The notes: a model not told the origin generated them from the letters alone. 41,460 nt of DNA from CAG-273 sp964618105 (GCA_964618105.1 CAZUAJ010000007.1:1-41460), one strand, 5' to 3'. Positions 1-7,817 are shown, numbered from the stretch's first letter. Numbers and translations are program-made.

Positions 1-605
1 TCTTGATTTAACATTTCAAGAAGTTCTATTGGAGCATCATTTTTATATTTTTCTATTGGTCTTGCATGATTAACAAATTGTGTATAACATTCTTTGTTTG
101 GATCATCAGGATTCATAGTACATAATCTATAATCTGCTCTCATAAATGCTTCTCTAACAAATTCCATATCAGCAATGTTGAACTCATCTATAAATAATCC
201 ATAGCATTGACCACCTAGTGCTTTTTTCCATCTTGCTTTATTATCATAACCCAAAACATAAATGATTTTATTTCCTTTAGGTGTGTGATAAACAATATGT
301 GGCAATTTAATATTCTTTGCTCCATTTGAATGATATTCAATTGCTCCACCGTTTTCATAATCCCCAAATACACTTATTAATCCATTATCTGCATTTATAA
401 TATTCTTTTCAATTGTACCTAAATCAAGACCTGCAATTATACTAGGTTTAGAGCTATCATCATTTGCAACCTTAAACATAAATTTTGGAACACCAACTGT
501 TGTTTTACCTGCAAATGTTGTACCTTCTAAAAACTCTGTGCTTGCATCATGTTGAAAGAAATCAATATACTTTTCAGATAGTGGGAATATTTCATTTTCT
601 TCCAT
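1..605 (-). CDS. Phage terminase large subunit, N-terminal part (truncated by window edge)
   Basis: This is the first ~200 residues of the packaging ATPase that threads phage DNA into the prohead. A Walker-A-like GTTFAGKTT lies at about residues 28 to 36. A LFIDEFNIAD segment near residue 137 to 146 is the probable Walker B. Both sit at the usual spacing for PBSX/XtmB-like terminases. The start is the ATG at 603-605, which overlaps the end of the small-subunit gene by 14 bp and so suggests translational coupling. The C-terminal nuclease domain would lie to the left of the window. Confidence 0.9.
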   Translation of the reverse strand, partial: MEENEIFPLSEKYIDFFQHDASTEFLEGTTFAGKTTVGVPKFMFKVANDDSSKPSIIAGLDLGTIEKNIINADNGLISVFGDYENGGAIEYHSNGAKNIKLPHIVYHTPKGNKIIYVLGYDNKARWKKALGGQCYGLFIDEFNIADMEFVREAFMRADYRLCTMNPDDPNKECYTQFVNHARPIEKYKNDAPIELLEMLNQ

Positions 606-1257
606 TTAAACCACCACCTAATTGTCTATTTATGCTTTCTAATATTGGATTTACAGCAGATACATTTACATTTAAAGTATTATCATTTTCACTATCAAGC
701 TTTTGTAATGTTTCTAAACATTTCCTTTTTGCATCCTGTACCCTCGTAAGTCCTTCTTCTATTTTTTGAATAAGACTTATTGTAGATTCCGCTTCTGTTA
801 CTGTTTCAGTTTCTACTGATGCTTTTCTTCTTGTTTCTCTTTTCTTTATGCTTCCAATTGTTAAATCTTTATCCTTTGTTTGTAATTTATTAATTCTTGC
901 TAGCATTCTTCTTTCTCTAATAGTTAATATTCTATATTCTTCTAAAAGCAACATTTTATTGTCTTGAAAATCTACTGTATTATAAATATCTAATTCCTCT
1001 TCTGTTAATACATCTTTGAAAATTGTTTCATATTCTCCTGTTGTTACAGCATTTTTATTATTTTCCTTTGCACCACCATTATTTCCAACTGAATTTTTGT
1101 TTCCTATTTGTGCTTGACTTTTTGTTCTAGTCAATTTATTATGCCTTATTAACCTTTGTAACTCTGGTTGAGTAATATTATATTTGTCCATAAGCTCTTT
1201 ATATTTTAACCCATTCAAGTAATCTTTTTTAAATTCTTTTATATTCACTTCTGTCAA
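592..1257 (-). CDS. Phage terminase small subunit (XtmA/YqaS-like)
   Basis: A 221-aa protein that would recognise the phage packaging site and recruit the large subunit. Residues 1 to 40 form a helix-turn-helix-like segment (YKELMDKYNITQPELQRLI). It is followed by the GNKNSVGNNGGAKENNKNAV linker that is typical of PBSX-type small terminases, then a charged helical C-terminus that ends in NGRK. The first codon is apparently TTG, with a GGTGAT element 5 nt upstream; a GTG three codons later is an alternative. It directly precedes and overlaps the large subunit gene. Confidence 0.85.
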   Translation of the reverse strand: MTEVNIKEFKKDYLNGLKYKELMDKYNITQPELQRLIRHNKLTRTKSQAQIGNKNSVGNNGGAKENNKNAVTTGEYETIFKDVLTEEELDIYNTVDFQDNKMLLLEEYRILTIRERRMLARINKLQTKDKDLTIGSIKKRETRRKASVETETVTEAESTISLIQKIEEGLTRVQDAKRKCLETLQKLDSENDNTLNVNVSAVNPILESINRQLGGGLNGRK

Positions 1258-1276
1258 ATCATATCACCCACCTCCA

Positions 1277-2467
1277 TTACTTTTGCAATATTGCTTTTTC
1301 TCCAGTTAGTGTTTCCCACCTCTTTACTATAACATCACAATACTTTGGATCAAGCTCCATAGTATAGCATATTCTTTTTGTTTGTTCTGCAGCAATTAAT
1401 GTTGAGCCACTTCCGCCAAACAAATCAACTATTAAATCATTTTCCTTACTTGAATTTTTTATTAAATATACTAATAAATCAATTGGCTTCATAGTTGGAT
1501 GTTCTGCATTTCTTGAAGGTTTATCAAATTCTAAAACTGTACTTTGTTTTCTATCATCTACAAAATAATGTCCTGCACCTTCCTTCCACCCATATAAAAT
1601 AGGTTCATGCCTCCATTGATAATCTTGTCTACCCATAACAAAAGTATTTTTAACCCAAACTAAACATTGTGCTAGTTTAAAGCCACAAGATTTAAAAGCA
1701 TTTCTGAAATTTAATCCTTCTGTATCTGCATGAAAAACATAAACAGAGCCACCACATTTTATTAGTTCATACATATTTCTAAAAGACTCTAATAAAAAGT
1801 TGTAAAACTCTGTTTCGTTCATATTATCATTTTCGATTTTTAAAGCATCTGCTGTTTTGCCTTCATAATCCACATTATAAGGTGGATCTGTAAGAAGCAT
1901 ATCTGCCTCTTGTTTATTCATAAGATGCATAACTGCTTCTTTTTGCGTGCTATCTCCACACATTAACCTATGCTTACCAAGTATCCAAATATCTCCTGGT
2001 TTACTTATTGGTTCTTCTATTTCATTTAAAGCTTGTTCTACATCAAAGTCATCTTCTTTTGTACCTGTTATATCTTTTAATATATTATCTACCTCATCAA
2101 AACTAAAGCCTGTTATATCCATATCAATATCAGTTTCTTTTAGTTCAGCAAGTAATTCTTCTAATTTGCCATTGTCCCACTCGCCACTGATTTTATTTAA
2201 TGCTATATTTAAAGCTTTTTCTTTAATCTTATCTAAATCTACAACTACACATTCAACTTCAGTATATCCTAATTCAGCTAATACCTTTAATCTTTGATGT
2301 CCTCCAATAACAGTCATGTCTGAATTAACTATTATAGGTGCTACATATCCAAACTCAATAATGCTTTTCTTTATTTTTTGATATTCTTCGTCTTCTGGTT
2401 TTAGATCTTTTCTTGGATTGTACTCTGCTGGTTTTAGTTTTATTATTTCTATTTTTTGAATATTCAT
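1277..2467 (-). CDS. ParB-like domain fused to DNA (adenine-N6 or cytosine-N4) methyltransferase
   Basis: A 396-aa two-domain protein. The N-terminal ~110 residues are ParB/Srx-like, with the VIGGHQRLKVLAELG signature. The C-terminal part is an amino-methyltransferase with DPPYNVDY (motif IV) first and FGGSGSTLIAAEQ (the AdoMet loop, motif I) near the C-terminus, which is the beta-class order. Phage genes of this type often sit beside terminase and are thought to protect or mark phage DNA. The start chosen is the third in-frame ATG, because AAGGAG lies 7 nt before it; the two upstream ATGs are too close to, or upstream of, that site. No partner restriction gene is visible. Confidence 0.88.
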   Translation of the reverse strand: MNIQKIEIIKLKPAEYNPRKDLKPEDEEYQKIKKSIIEFGYVAPIIVNSDMTVIGGHQRLKVLAELGYTEVECVVVDLDKIKEKALNIALNKISGEWDNGKLEELLAELKETDIDMDITGFSFDEVDNILKDITGTKEDDFDVEQALNEIEEPISKPGDIWILGKHRLMCGDSTQKEAVMHLMNKQEADMLLTDPPYNVDYEGKTADALKIENDNMNETEFYNFLLESFRNMYELIKCGGSVYVFHADTEGLNFRNAFKSCGFKLAQCLVWVKNTFVMGRQDYQWRHEPILYGWKEGAGHYFVDDRKQSTVLEFDKPSRNAEHPTMKPIDLLVYLIKNSSKENDLIVDLFGGSGSTLIAAEQTKRICYTMELDPKYCDVIVKRWETLTGEKAILQK

Positions 2468-2543
2468 TTCCATACTCCTTAAAACAACTTGTTTCATATC
2501 TGCAAGCCTTACATTCTCTTAACATACATCTACCCAAATTCAT
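2355..2543 (-). CDS. Small Cys-containing phage ORF, uncertain
   Basis: A 62-aa ORF whose first 30 residues hold a cysteine pattern (C-x5-C-x2-C-x5-C) that could bind a metal. The rest is Lys/Arg-rich. A GAGG element 7 nt before the ATG supports translation. Doubt comes from a 113-bp overlap with the methyltransferase gene in another frame: the basic tail may just be the shadow of that gene. The Cys-rich head lies in otherwise non-coding DNA and is the more credible part. No family recognised. Confidence 0.35.
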   Translation of the reverse strand: MNLGRCMLRECKACRYETSCFKEYGNEYSKNRNNKTKTSRVQSKKRSKTRRRRISKNKEKHY

Positions 2544-2566
2544 AGGCATACCTCATTTGTAATTAT

Positions 2567-2640
2567 TGGTTGCGGACATAGGATTCGAACCTCGTCTGAA
2601 GGTTATGAACCTTCTGTGCTGCCATTGCACCATCTCCGCA
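2567..2640 (-). tRNA. tRNA-Met-like (anticodon CAU), somewhat degenerate
   Basis: A cloverleaf can be drawn with anticodon loop TTCATAA (CAU), a perfect 5-bp anticodon stem (GAAGG/CCTTC), a 4-bp D stem (GTGC/GCAC), a TTCGAAT T-loop and an encoded CCA end. The acceptor stem has a G-G mismatch at its base. The T stem holds only three good pairs. Base 8 is A if the acceptor starts at the outermost T. It is therefore either a divergent phage tRNA or a decaying copy. It sits inside the prophage between the late regulator and the methyltransferase gene, directly after a terminator. Confidence 0.72.
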
Positions 2641-2644
2641 ATAT

Positions 2645-2674
2645 AAAAAAAGAAGCCACTATTTAAGTGACCTC
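2645..2674 (-). terminator. Rho-independent terminator
   Basis: As - strand RNA, GAGGTCACT pairs with AGTGGCTTC (9 bp, two G-U pairs) around a 5-nt loop and is followed by seven U. It ends the transcript of the late-regulator operon just before the tRNA gene, so the terminase side needs its own promoter or antitermination. Confidence 0.75.
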
Positions 2675-2795
2675 ATATATATTTTAAATAAAAAAGGAAA
2701 AAAACAAAAAGGTATTTACAATTTTCTCAATTATAATTATAACACTTTATTTTTTGAAAAAATATAGACAAAATATATAAATTTTATAGACAAAA

Positions 2796-3221
2796 TTAAG
2801 ACATTTTATTTTTATTGTATTCTTTCTGCATAATATTTATTGATCTATCTATTGTTTTTTGTATTGCTCCATAGCCTCTATCTTTTTTGGTTGCAATTTC
2901 TTCAATACTCATCATTTGATAATATCTCATATCAATAATATCTTGATTATATTTTTTTAATGTTTTTACTAAATCCTCAACTATTTTTAATTTGTTCTTT
3001 GTTCTATCTATGTACCTTTGTTTGCTATTAATCTTTTCTTCCTTTTCTGCAATATATGTTTCTATACTTGAAGTAGTATAGCCTTTTGGTTTTGGCATAC
3101 CATCTATATTAGCACTTCTACAATCAAGCACTTCATTTTTTAGTTCTTGTATTTCTCCTTCTGTTATCGTTATACTAGCTTTAAGAGAATTATAATTTTC
3201 TAATACTTCTTGTATTTTCAT
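2796..3221 (-). CDS. ArpU/RinA-like phage late transcription regulator
   Basis: A 141-aa protein with an N-terminal helical, coiled-coil-rich part and a C-terminal sigma-70 region-4-like helix-turn-helix (IIDMRYYQMMSIEEIATK, then GYGAIQKTIDRSI). Proteins of this kind lie just upstream of terminase in many Bacillota prophages and switch on packaging and structural genes. The start is the ATG with AGGAGG 8 nt upstream. An earlier GTG overlaps that ribosome site and is rejected. The transcript ends at the strong terminator about 120 bp downstream. Function rests on position and fold type. Confidence 0.72.
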   Translation of the reverse strand: MKIQEVLENYNSLKASITITEGEIQELKNEVLDCRSANIDGMPKPKGYTTSSIETYIAEKEEKINSKQRYIDRTKNKLKIVEDLVKTLKKYNQDIIDMRYYQMMSIEEIATKKDRGYGAIQKTIDRSINIMQKEYNKNKMS

Positions 3222-3233
3222 CTTTTGCACCTC

Positions 3234-3398
3234 CTAAAATTTAAATATAAAGAAAGTTAACACTATGCTGACTACTATTTCTATTAAGTTTATAATTTTA
3301 TCTTTATTGTTTGAATATTTATTATTCATTCCATCGACCATTTTTGCTAATGCATATAAACCTGTAAAAAATATAAATATTGCTTTTATTATAGTCAT
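3234..3398 (-). CDS. Small two-span membrane protein (54 aa)
   Basis: This ORF starts MTIIKAIFIFFTGLYALA, has a charged middle (KYSNNKDK) and a second hydrophobic helix (LIEIVVSIVLTFFIF), which predicts a hairpin in the membrane. AAGGAG lies 9 nt before the ATG. Its TAG stop is part of the AGGAGG site of the late-regulator gene, so the two are coupled. It is not a holin by any motif I can see, and its role is unknown. Confidence 0.65.
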   Translation of the reverse strand: MTIIKAIFIFFTGLYALAKMVDGMNNKYSNNKDKIINLIEIVVSIVLTFFIFKF

Positions 3399-3443
3399 TT
3401 TCAACATCTCCTTTCTTAATTATTCGAGTTGTTTCTCTATTTT

Positions 3444-3467
3444 AGTAAGTAAATAAATTTACTTACT
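3444..3467. other. Perfect 11-bp inverted repeat at a gene end
   Basis: AGTAAGTAAAT, a 2-nt centre, and its exact complement. It overlaps the stop codon of the gene that ends at 3459. It is too AT-rich for a standard terminator and has no U-run. It may act as an mRNA 3' hairpin or a processing site. Confidence 0.4.
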
Positions 3468-3653
3468 TTCCTTTTTTATTATTTTTATTTCTTCTGGACT
3501 AACATTTAACAAATCAATAGTTGCTCTTTTGTCTGCATCATACAATTTAACTCTATAATAAGCTATTCTTGGTTTATCAAAACTACTTTTAGTTACTGTT
3601 ACTCCTTCTAAATCCAATATTGTTCCTTTATATCCTTTTACTTCTGCTTCCAT
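3459..3653 (-). CDS. Phage hypothetical protein (64 aa)
   Basis: A compact 64-aa protein, probably mostly beta strand (IAYYRVKLYDADKRATIDLLNV). The start is the ATG with AGAGGG 6 nt upstream, 1 nt after the stop of the preceding gene. A perfect inverted repeat spans its stop codon. It belongs to the tightly packed block of small prophage genes between the resolvase and the late regulator. No family recognised. Confidence 0.7.
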   Translation of the reverse strand: MEAEVKGYKGTILDLEGVTVTKSSFDKPRIAYYRVKLYDADKRATIDLLNVSPEEIKIIKKESK

Positions 3654-3654
3654 A

Positions 3655-3849
3655 TTAAACCCTCTTTTCAAAGTATTCTCTAATTTGTTGTTTTCTTTTC
3701 TCTAGTTCTTCACCTACATACAAATGTTTCAATCTTTCATCTGCAGGTACAACTAAAGCTTCAGCCATTGCATCTATTATTTTATTTTGTTTTTGCAGCA
3801 TACCCTTGTAAGTTTTTATTGTTTGTATTAATGCTTTTCTATCATCCAT
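3655..3849 (-). CDS. Phage hypothetical protein (64 aa)
   Basis: A helical, charged 64-aa protein (MLQKQNKIIDAMAEAL, EELEKRKQQIREYF) that may form a short coiled coil. GGAGG lies 7 nt before the ATG, and the start overlaps the stop of the upstream gene by 1 nt (TAATG), so it is translationally coupled. No family recognised. Confidence 0.7.
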   Translation of the reverse strand: MDDRKALIQTIKTYKGMLQKQNKIIDAMAEALVVPADERLKHLYVGEELEKRKQQIREYFEKRV

Positions 3850-4340
3850 TATCTTTCCTCCACTTCAACATGAGAGAATTTATAATGTTTAGCAATTAAA
3901 TATGATGTGTATCCATCAATTAAGTTGTTTTTACTATCTACAACAATTGGAACTTCAAACTTTGCATTTGTATCAAAATATGTATATCTTCTGTCTAATT
4001 TCTTTTTGTTTGGTGCTTTAAACTTTTTCTGTATTTTTATATCTGATATTTTTATTATTTTTCTTTTTCTATTAATATGTTCAAGCATATCGTCAAACAT
4101 TTTATTTTGTATCTTTATATGTTCATCTTGTATATCTATTAAATACTCTTTTCCTTTTAATATTTTAGTATTGCAATATTCGTTTACAGCAAGAGTTGCC
4201 CACAATAAAGCTGGAATCACCCAAGTAAAATCCTTTTCTGTTATTGCTGTAATAATTTCAAAAATAGCCATTATTATATAAAATGTAATCATTTTTTTAT
4301 TTCTTTTATCTAGTTTTGTACTTTCTTCCCAAGTTTTCAT
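3849..4340 (-). CDS. Membrane protein with degenerate ParB-like C-terminal segment (163 aa)
   Basis: The N-terminus carries two hydrophobic helices (about residues 18 to 33 and 39 to 53). A helical, charged linker follows. The C-terminal ~60 residues include RRYTYFDTNAKFEVPIVVDS and NNLIDGYTSYLIAKHY. The IVVD...LIDGYTSYLIAKHYKFSHVEV core resembles the ParB/Srx-like 'variable, I-x-G-H/Y-x-R' fold, with the catalytic-type residues replaced. Soluble versions of the C-terminal part are common in phages; the membrane anchor is unusual. It is probably structural or regulatory rather than enzymatic. Function unknown. Confidence 0.65.
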   Translation of the reverse strand: MKTWEESTKLDKRNKKMITFYIIMAIFEIITAITEKDFTWVIPALLWATLAVNEYCNTKILKGKEYLIDIQDEHIKIQNKMFDDMLEHINRKRKIIKISDIKIQKKFKAPNKKKLDRRYTYFDTNAKFEVPIVVDSKNNLIDGYTSYLIAKHYKFSHVEVEER

Positions 4341-4343
4341 ATT

Positions 4344-4781
4344 TTATACCTCCACCCATTTTAATTTTGTTTGTTGTTCTGCAGGATTCCATTGTTTCCA
4401 AATTTCTTTGCTATATTTTATAAGTTTCATTTTTTCTTTGTTATATTCAGTTATACAATATTCATTAGCTGTAAATCTATCATTAAAGCCACACAGTAGT
4501 TTCATTAAGTCCTCCATAGGATTTCCTGTACTTTTTATTGGTTTTGCATATACACCATAAGTTTTTTGCAGTTTTTCTTCTGTTTCAAATACTGCACATA
4601 CATCAAAAGTTACTATTCCACTTAAAAAGTGCATTGCTTCTTCAGGTGTAAAATCTTCTGTGTTTAAAAAACAAAATCCGATTGAATTTGTTTTACCATC
4701 GTGTTTCTTATCATTTTTCAAAATAAAATTATTTCTATACTTTTCAAATTCTACTTTACTCATAAATCTAAATACCTTCAT
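4344..4781 (-). CDS. Phage hypothetical protein (145 aa)
   Basis: It begins MKVFRFMSKVEFEKY and contains SIGFCFLNTEDFTPEEAMHFL, a long alpha/beta stretch and a C-terminal EIWKQWNP. I recognise the overall pattern from clostridial phage proteins of unknown function. The FRFMSKVEF opening is loosely like the start of small ADP-ribosyl or phosphotransferase folds, but no catalytic motif can be confirmed. It sits 2 nt from its upstream neighbour in the same operon. Confidence 0.68.
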   Translation of the reverse strand: MKVFRFMSKVEFEKYRNNFILKNDKKHDGKTNSIGFCFLNTEDFTPEEAMHFLSGIVTFDVCAVFETEEKLQKTYGVYAKPIKSTGNPMEDLMKLLCGFNDRFTANEYCITEYNKEKMKLIKYSKEIWKQWNPAEQQTKLKWVEV

Positions 4782-4782
4782 T

Positions 4783-5202
4783 TCAATTCTCCATTTTATA
4801 CTCTACTAATTTGAATAATTCTTTTGTTACTATTGATGTAATATTATTTAATAGCCAATACTTATTGTGTATTGTTTCTGTTGTTCTTATATATTCTCCT
4901 GTTATATCTAATACTCTTTCTAAATTTACATAGTCGCCAACTACTATTAAATCAATAATATTTTTACTGTGTTTTAATATATCTTTATTTGTATAATCTA
5001 AATAACCTGGATTTAATTCTGTTTCTATAAATACTTCAGTAGTACCATCTTTATAATTTTCTATCTCTACATTTATTACTCTAGTAATTTTTCCTTTTTT
5101 AGTTCTTATATATTCTCCTGCTTCTATTTCATCATAATAACATCCTTTACATCCCATTTTTTCTACTCTACAAGTATCCCACTCTTTTCCTGTACACTTC
5201 AT
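4783..5202 (-). CDS. Phage hypothetical protein with N-terminal Cys cluster (139 aa)
   Basis: The first 22 residues hold four cysteines (CTGKEWDTC, then CKGC), probably a small zinc site. The rest contains two GEYIRT elements about 76 residues apart (near residues 28 and 103), which suggests two copies of a small beta domain. Its ATG overlaps the resolvase stop by 4 bp (ATGA), so the two are coupled. Related proteins occur in clostridial prophages; the function is unknown. Confidence 0.68.
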   Translation of the reverse strand: MKCTGKEWDTCRVEKMGCKGCYYDEIEAGEYIRTKKGKITRVINVEIENYKDGTTEVFIETELNPGYLDYTNKDILKHSKNIIDLIVVGDYVNLERVLDITGEYIRTTETIHNKYWLLNNITSIVTKELFKLVEYKMEN

Positions 5203-5621
5203 TTACTTTTTCCTCCTAGTATATTTATTAAATCCCAACTTGGATTTCCTTCTGCAAATATTGTTTTGCTACCGCTTCTTAATGTTTCTATTGCTGTGTC
5301 AACATCTATCATTCTTACATCAGAGCCTTCAAAACATATTAAGAAATATGCTTTGAGCCCTGCATTTTTACATTTTTTCATTTCATTACATTGTCTTATA
5401 TCTTTATCAACCATGTGCCATTTTCTAGTTTTACATTCTTTTGCATCAAATACTGCTTTATAATTTGGAAGAAATATTTCATAATCAAATGGCTCTCCAT
5501 TTATATATGTTCCATCTTGTAATCTTTCTGCATGGTTTTTGTGTGCATGTCCACCTATTGCTTCTACATACTCACATACTTTTTTGATTTGGTTTTCAAA
5601 TTGATATCCTCTTCTTTGCAT
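5199..5621 (-). CDS. RecU-like Holliday junction resolvase
   Basis: A 140-aa nuclease of the RecU / PD-(D/E)XK type that would cut four-way junctions during phage recombination or before packaging. Visible motifs are the N-terminal RGYQFENQI, an acidic FDYE at 45 to 48, the core FDAKECK at 58 to 64 (D59, E62 as metal ligands, K63 or K61 nearby) and Q77 in the following helix. It is shorter than chromosomal RecU (about 200 aa), as is usual for phage forms. AGGAGG lies 9 nt before the ATG. It groups with the recombination genes of the early region and overlaps the next ORF by 4 bp. Confidence 0.75.
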   Translation of the reverse strand: MQRRGYQFENQIKKVCEYVEAIGGHAHKNHAERLQDGTYINGEPFDYEIFLPNYKAVFDAKECKTRKWHMVDKDIRQCNEMKKCKNAGLKAYFLICFEGSDVRMIDVDTAIETLRSGSKTIFAEGNPSWDLINILGGKSK

Positions 5622-5633
5622 CTTTTGTTCCTC

Positions 5634-5765
5634 CTAATCACATAATCCATCATACATATTAGCTTTTTCTTCTATTTCATCTAAATATTCAAATAATTCT
5701 GTTTTTACTTTATTTTCAACTTGCATTGCTAATATTGCACCTCTTATCATTGCACTTTTATCCAT
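5634..5765 (-). CDS. Very small phage protein (43 aa)
   Basis: An acidic helical peptide, MDKSAMIRGAILAMQ..., ending MYDGLCD. Its stop is embedded in the AGGAGG site of the resolvase gene, and it starts after an AGGTGAT ribosome site like those of its three upstream neighbours. No family recognised. Confidence 0.6.
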   Translation of the reverse strand: MDKSAMIRGAILAMQVENKVKTELFEYLDEIEEKANMYDGLCD

Positions 5766-5781
5766 TTTTTATCACCTACTT

Positions 5782-5931
5782 TTATCTATATATTTTGAAA
5801 TAAATCCAATCTTTTGTTAATCTTAAAATTACACTTCTTGTCCATGAATCAGTATAAATTGTTCTATAGCCTCCATTTACTTGTCCTATTTTTGTATTAT
5901 CATAAAATCTTATTTCATATTTTCCACCCAT
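5782..5931 (-). CDS. Very small phage protein (49 aa)
   Basis: MGGKYEIRFYDNTKIGQ... continues through GGYRTIYTDSW to a final KIYR. It is probably a single beta sheet. The start follows TAGGTGAT, matching the 3' half of the ideal ribosome-binding site (AAGGAGGTGATC). No family recognised. Confidence 0.6.
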   Translation of the reverse strand: MGGKYEIRFYDNTKIGQVNGGYRTIYTDSWTRSVILRLTKDWIYFKIYR

Positions 5932-5941
5932 ATATAATCAC

Positions 5942-6073
5942 CTACTTTATCTTTTTTACTTCAATAAAATCCATTCTTTCATCGAAACCTTTCTCAAAAA
6001 TAAATTTGTCTATTTCTTTTAAAGTTCTAAATTTATCCCACAAAACTCCATTTACATATAAAGCATATTGCAT
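5942..6073 (-). CDS. Very small phage protein (43 aa)
   Basis: MQYALYVNGVLWDKF... reads like a short beta-hairpin plus helix. It has the same TAGGTGAT-type ribosome site as its neighbours, and its stop lies in the equivalent site of the next ORF. No family recognised. Confidence 0.6.
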   Translation of the reverse strand: MQYALYVNGVLWDKFRTLKEIDKFIFEKGFDERMDFIEVKKIK

Positions 6074-6087
6074 TTTAATCACCTACC

Positions 6088-6303
6088 TTATTTCCATAGT
6101 CTTATAGCAACTTTAACTCCTGATTGTTCTTTAACTCTTGGCTTTCTTCCTGGTCTTTTTCCTGTATCAGCTATTTTGTGGTTTGCAGGACAAGCCCAGA
6201 AATACACTGTTTTTCTTTTTACATTAAAATGTTTCATGCATTCTTCAATAGTCCCTACAAATATTTGATTATCTCCTTTATAAATAGCATATTCTTTTCT
6301 CAT
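6088..6303 (-). CDS. Small phage DNA-binding-like protein (71 aa)
   Basis: The core VGTIEECMKHFNVKRKTVYFW looks like a helix-turn-helix. It is followed by a very basic stretch (GKRPGRKPRVKEQ) and then VKVAIRLW, which suits a small nucleic-acid-binding protein. The start follows AGTAGGTGATTAA. It lies 8 nt after the helicase gene in the same operon. I know similar short proteins from clostridial and streptococcal phages, without an assigned role. Confidence 0.65.
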   Translation of the reverse strand: MRKEYAIYKGDNQIFVGTIEECMKHFNVKRKTVYFWACPANHKIADTGKRPGRKPRVKEQSGVKVAIRLWK

Positions 6304-6311
6304 TTAATCAC

Positions 6312-7814
6312 CTACTTACAAAATAATCTATTTAAAATTTGTGATGCTTGCATTTTACTTAAGTTCTCTGTATCAAAATCTTTCAGAAACTTTTTAATTT
6401 GTGCAATTTGTTTCTCACTTGCTGGATATTTGCCCCATTTTTTCATTGAATCAATGTTCCAAATATATTCATAATCAGGATAATTTTCTTTTAAATACAC
6501 ATAAACTTCATCAAATGCTTTTTGCATACTCATTTTTTTATCGCCTAATGTTGTTTTTCCAAGTTCATCTTGTGCTGGAATCCTTATTTTTCTTCTTGGA
6601 ATAGTTACCACCATATCTCCATTAGGCATTTTGAAATAATTAACTCCATGTGTGTTATATTCTTGTTCTTTAGCCCATAAATTTACTATTTCAACATTTC
6701 TTATCCAACTTGATGGACAATCTGCTTTTTTAGTAATTAAATCAGGTAATTCAAATAAATCTCCTATTATTTCATCTTGTTTACTTGCAGGAACATTATT
6801 TAAATCAATTCCAAGTAAAGATGGTGCTGTGCATAAATTTGCTCTTCCTGTTGTTCCAACTAAATCTATCAATGTCAATTTTTCTTTCCCTGGATAAAGT
6901 CTTAATCCTCTTCCTACCATTTGAGTATATAAACTGCTGTTGCTTGTTGGTCTTGCAATCATAACTGTTTCAACAAGTGGCATATCTGTTCCTTCTGTAA
7001 ATATCATACAATTAATAAGTACAGGTATTTCTCTATTAGTAAACTTTTGTATTAACTCTTCCCTATTTTTTGTTTTTGCCGTTACTGCCACTGCTCCTGG
7101 TATTTTCTCTGCAATAGCTTCAGCATGTTTTACACTACAAGCAAATATAAGTGTTTGCCCTTTTGCATATTTATAATATGCTTCTGCAATTGCTTCATTT
7201 AATACATCTTGGTTCATTGCTTCTTCAAGTTCTCCTGGAGCAAAGTCACCCATTCTTCTTGCTACTTTTGAAATGTCATATCCTATGTTTGTTCTCATAC
7301 AATAAATATCTGTTAAGTAATTATTTTGTATTGCCCACTTTATATCCCTTTCAAAAATAATATCTTGAAATACATCATCTAATCTTACATTGTCTCCCCT
7401 GTTAGGTGTTGCTGTAAAACCTAGATGTAATCTTGGCTTAAAATATTCATATATTTTTCTGTATGAACTAGCTGCAGCATGATGTGCTTCGTCTGTTATT
7501 ATCATATCGAAATCATCAGGCTTGAATTTTTCTAATCTATGTATTATACTTTGTACGGATGCTATTACGACTGGTTCTCCATTGGATTTGTGATTCGCCA
7601 TTTCAATTCCAACAGGACAGTCATAGTATTTGATTGGTTGTGTAACTAGTTCTTCTCTGTGTGCTAGGACTAGTACACGACCTTTTCTTTTTATATTTGT
7701 AAAAGTTGCTGTTTTTCCACATCCTGTTGCCATTTGTATTAAATATGAGCCTGGTTGCAAATTATCTATTATTTCTATACATTCTTTTTGATAATCTCTT
7801 AATTGTAATTTCAA
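6312..7814 (-). CDS. Phage SF2 DEAD/DEAH-box helicase
   Basis: A 500-aa superfamily-2 helicase that unwinds or remodels DNA using ATP. Motifs are in order: Q-like LRDYQ at the N-terminus, Walker A ATGCGKTAT (GCGKT at 31 to 35), DEAHH at 108 to 112, FTATP at 133 to 137, the C-terminal GTDMP and the arginine-finger motif QMVGRGLR. This arrangement matches the SSL2/RAD25-like helicases in Bacillota phage replication modules. The start is TTG, preceded by AGGAAGG at a normal distance; no in-frame ATG precedes the Q motif. It follows the 53-aa Cys-rich ORF by 3 nt. Confidence 0.92.
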   Translation of the reverse strand: MKLQLRDYQKECIEIIDNLQPGSYLIQMATGCGKTATFTNIKRKGRVLVLAHREELVTQPIKYYDCPVGIEMANHKSNGEPVVIASVQSIIHRLEKFKPDDFDMIITDEAHHAAASSYRKIYEYFKPRLHLGFTATPNRGDNVRLDDVFQDIIFERDIKWAIQNNYLTDIYCMRTNIGYDISKVARRMGDFAPGELEEAMNQDVLNEAIAEAYYKYAKGQTLIFACSVKHAEAIAEKIPGAVAVTAKTKNREELIQKFTNREIPVLINCMIFTEGTDMPLVETVMIARPTSNSSLYTQMVGRGLRLYPGKEKLTLIDLVGTTGRANLCTAPSLLGIDLNNVPASKQDEIIGDLFELPDLITKKADCPSSWIRNVEIVNLWAKEQEYNTHGVNYFKMPNGDMVVTIPRRKIRIPAQDELGKTTLGDKKMSMQKAFDEVYVYLKENYPDYEYIWNIDSMKKWGKYPASEKQIAQIKKFLKDFDTENLSKMQASQILNRLFCK

Positions 7815-7817
7815 TTT

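Noticed and set aside
2753..2795. Second terminator before the late-regulator stop
   Set aside because: AT-rich only; no stem of more than 5 bp.
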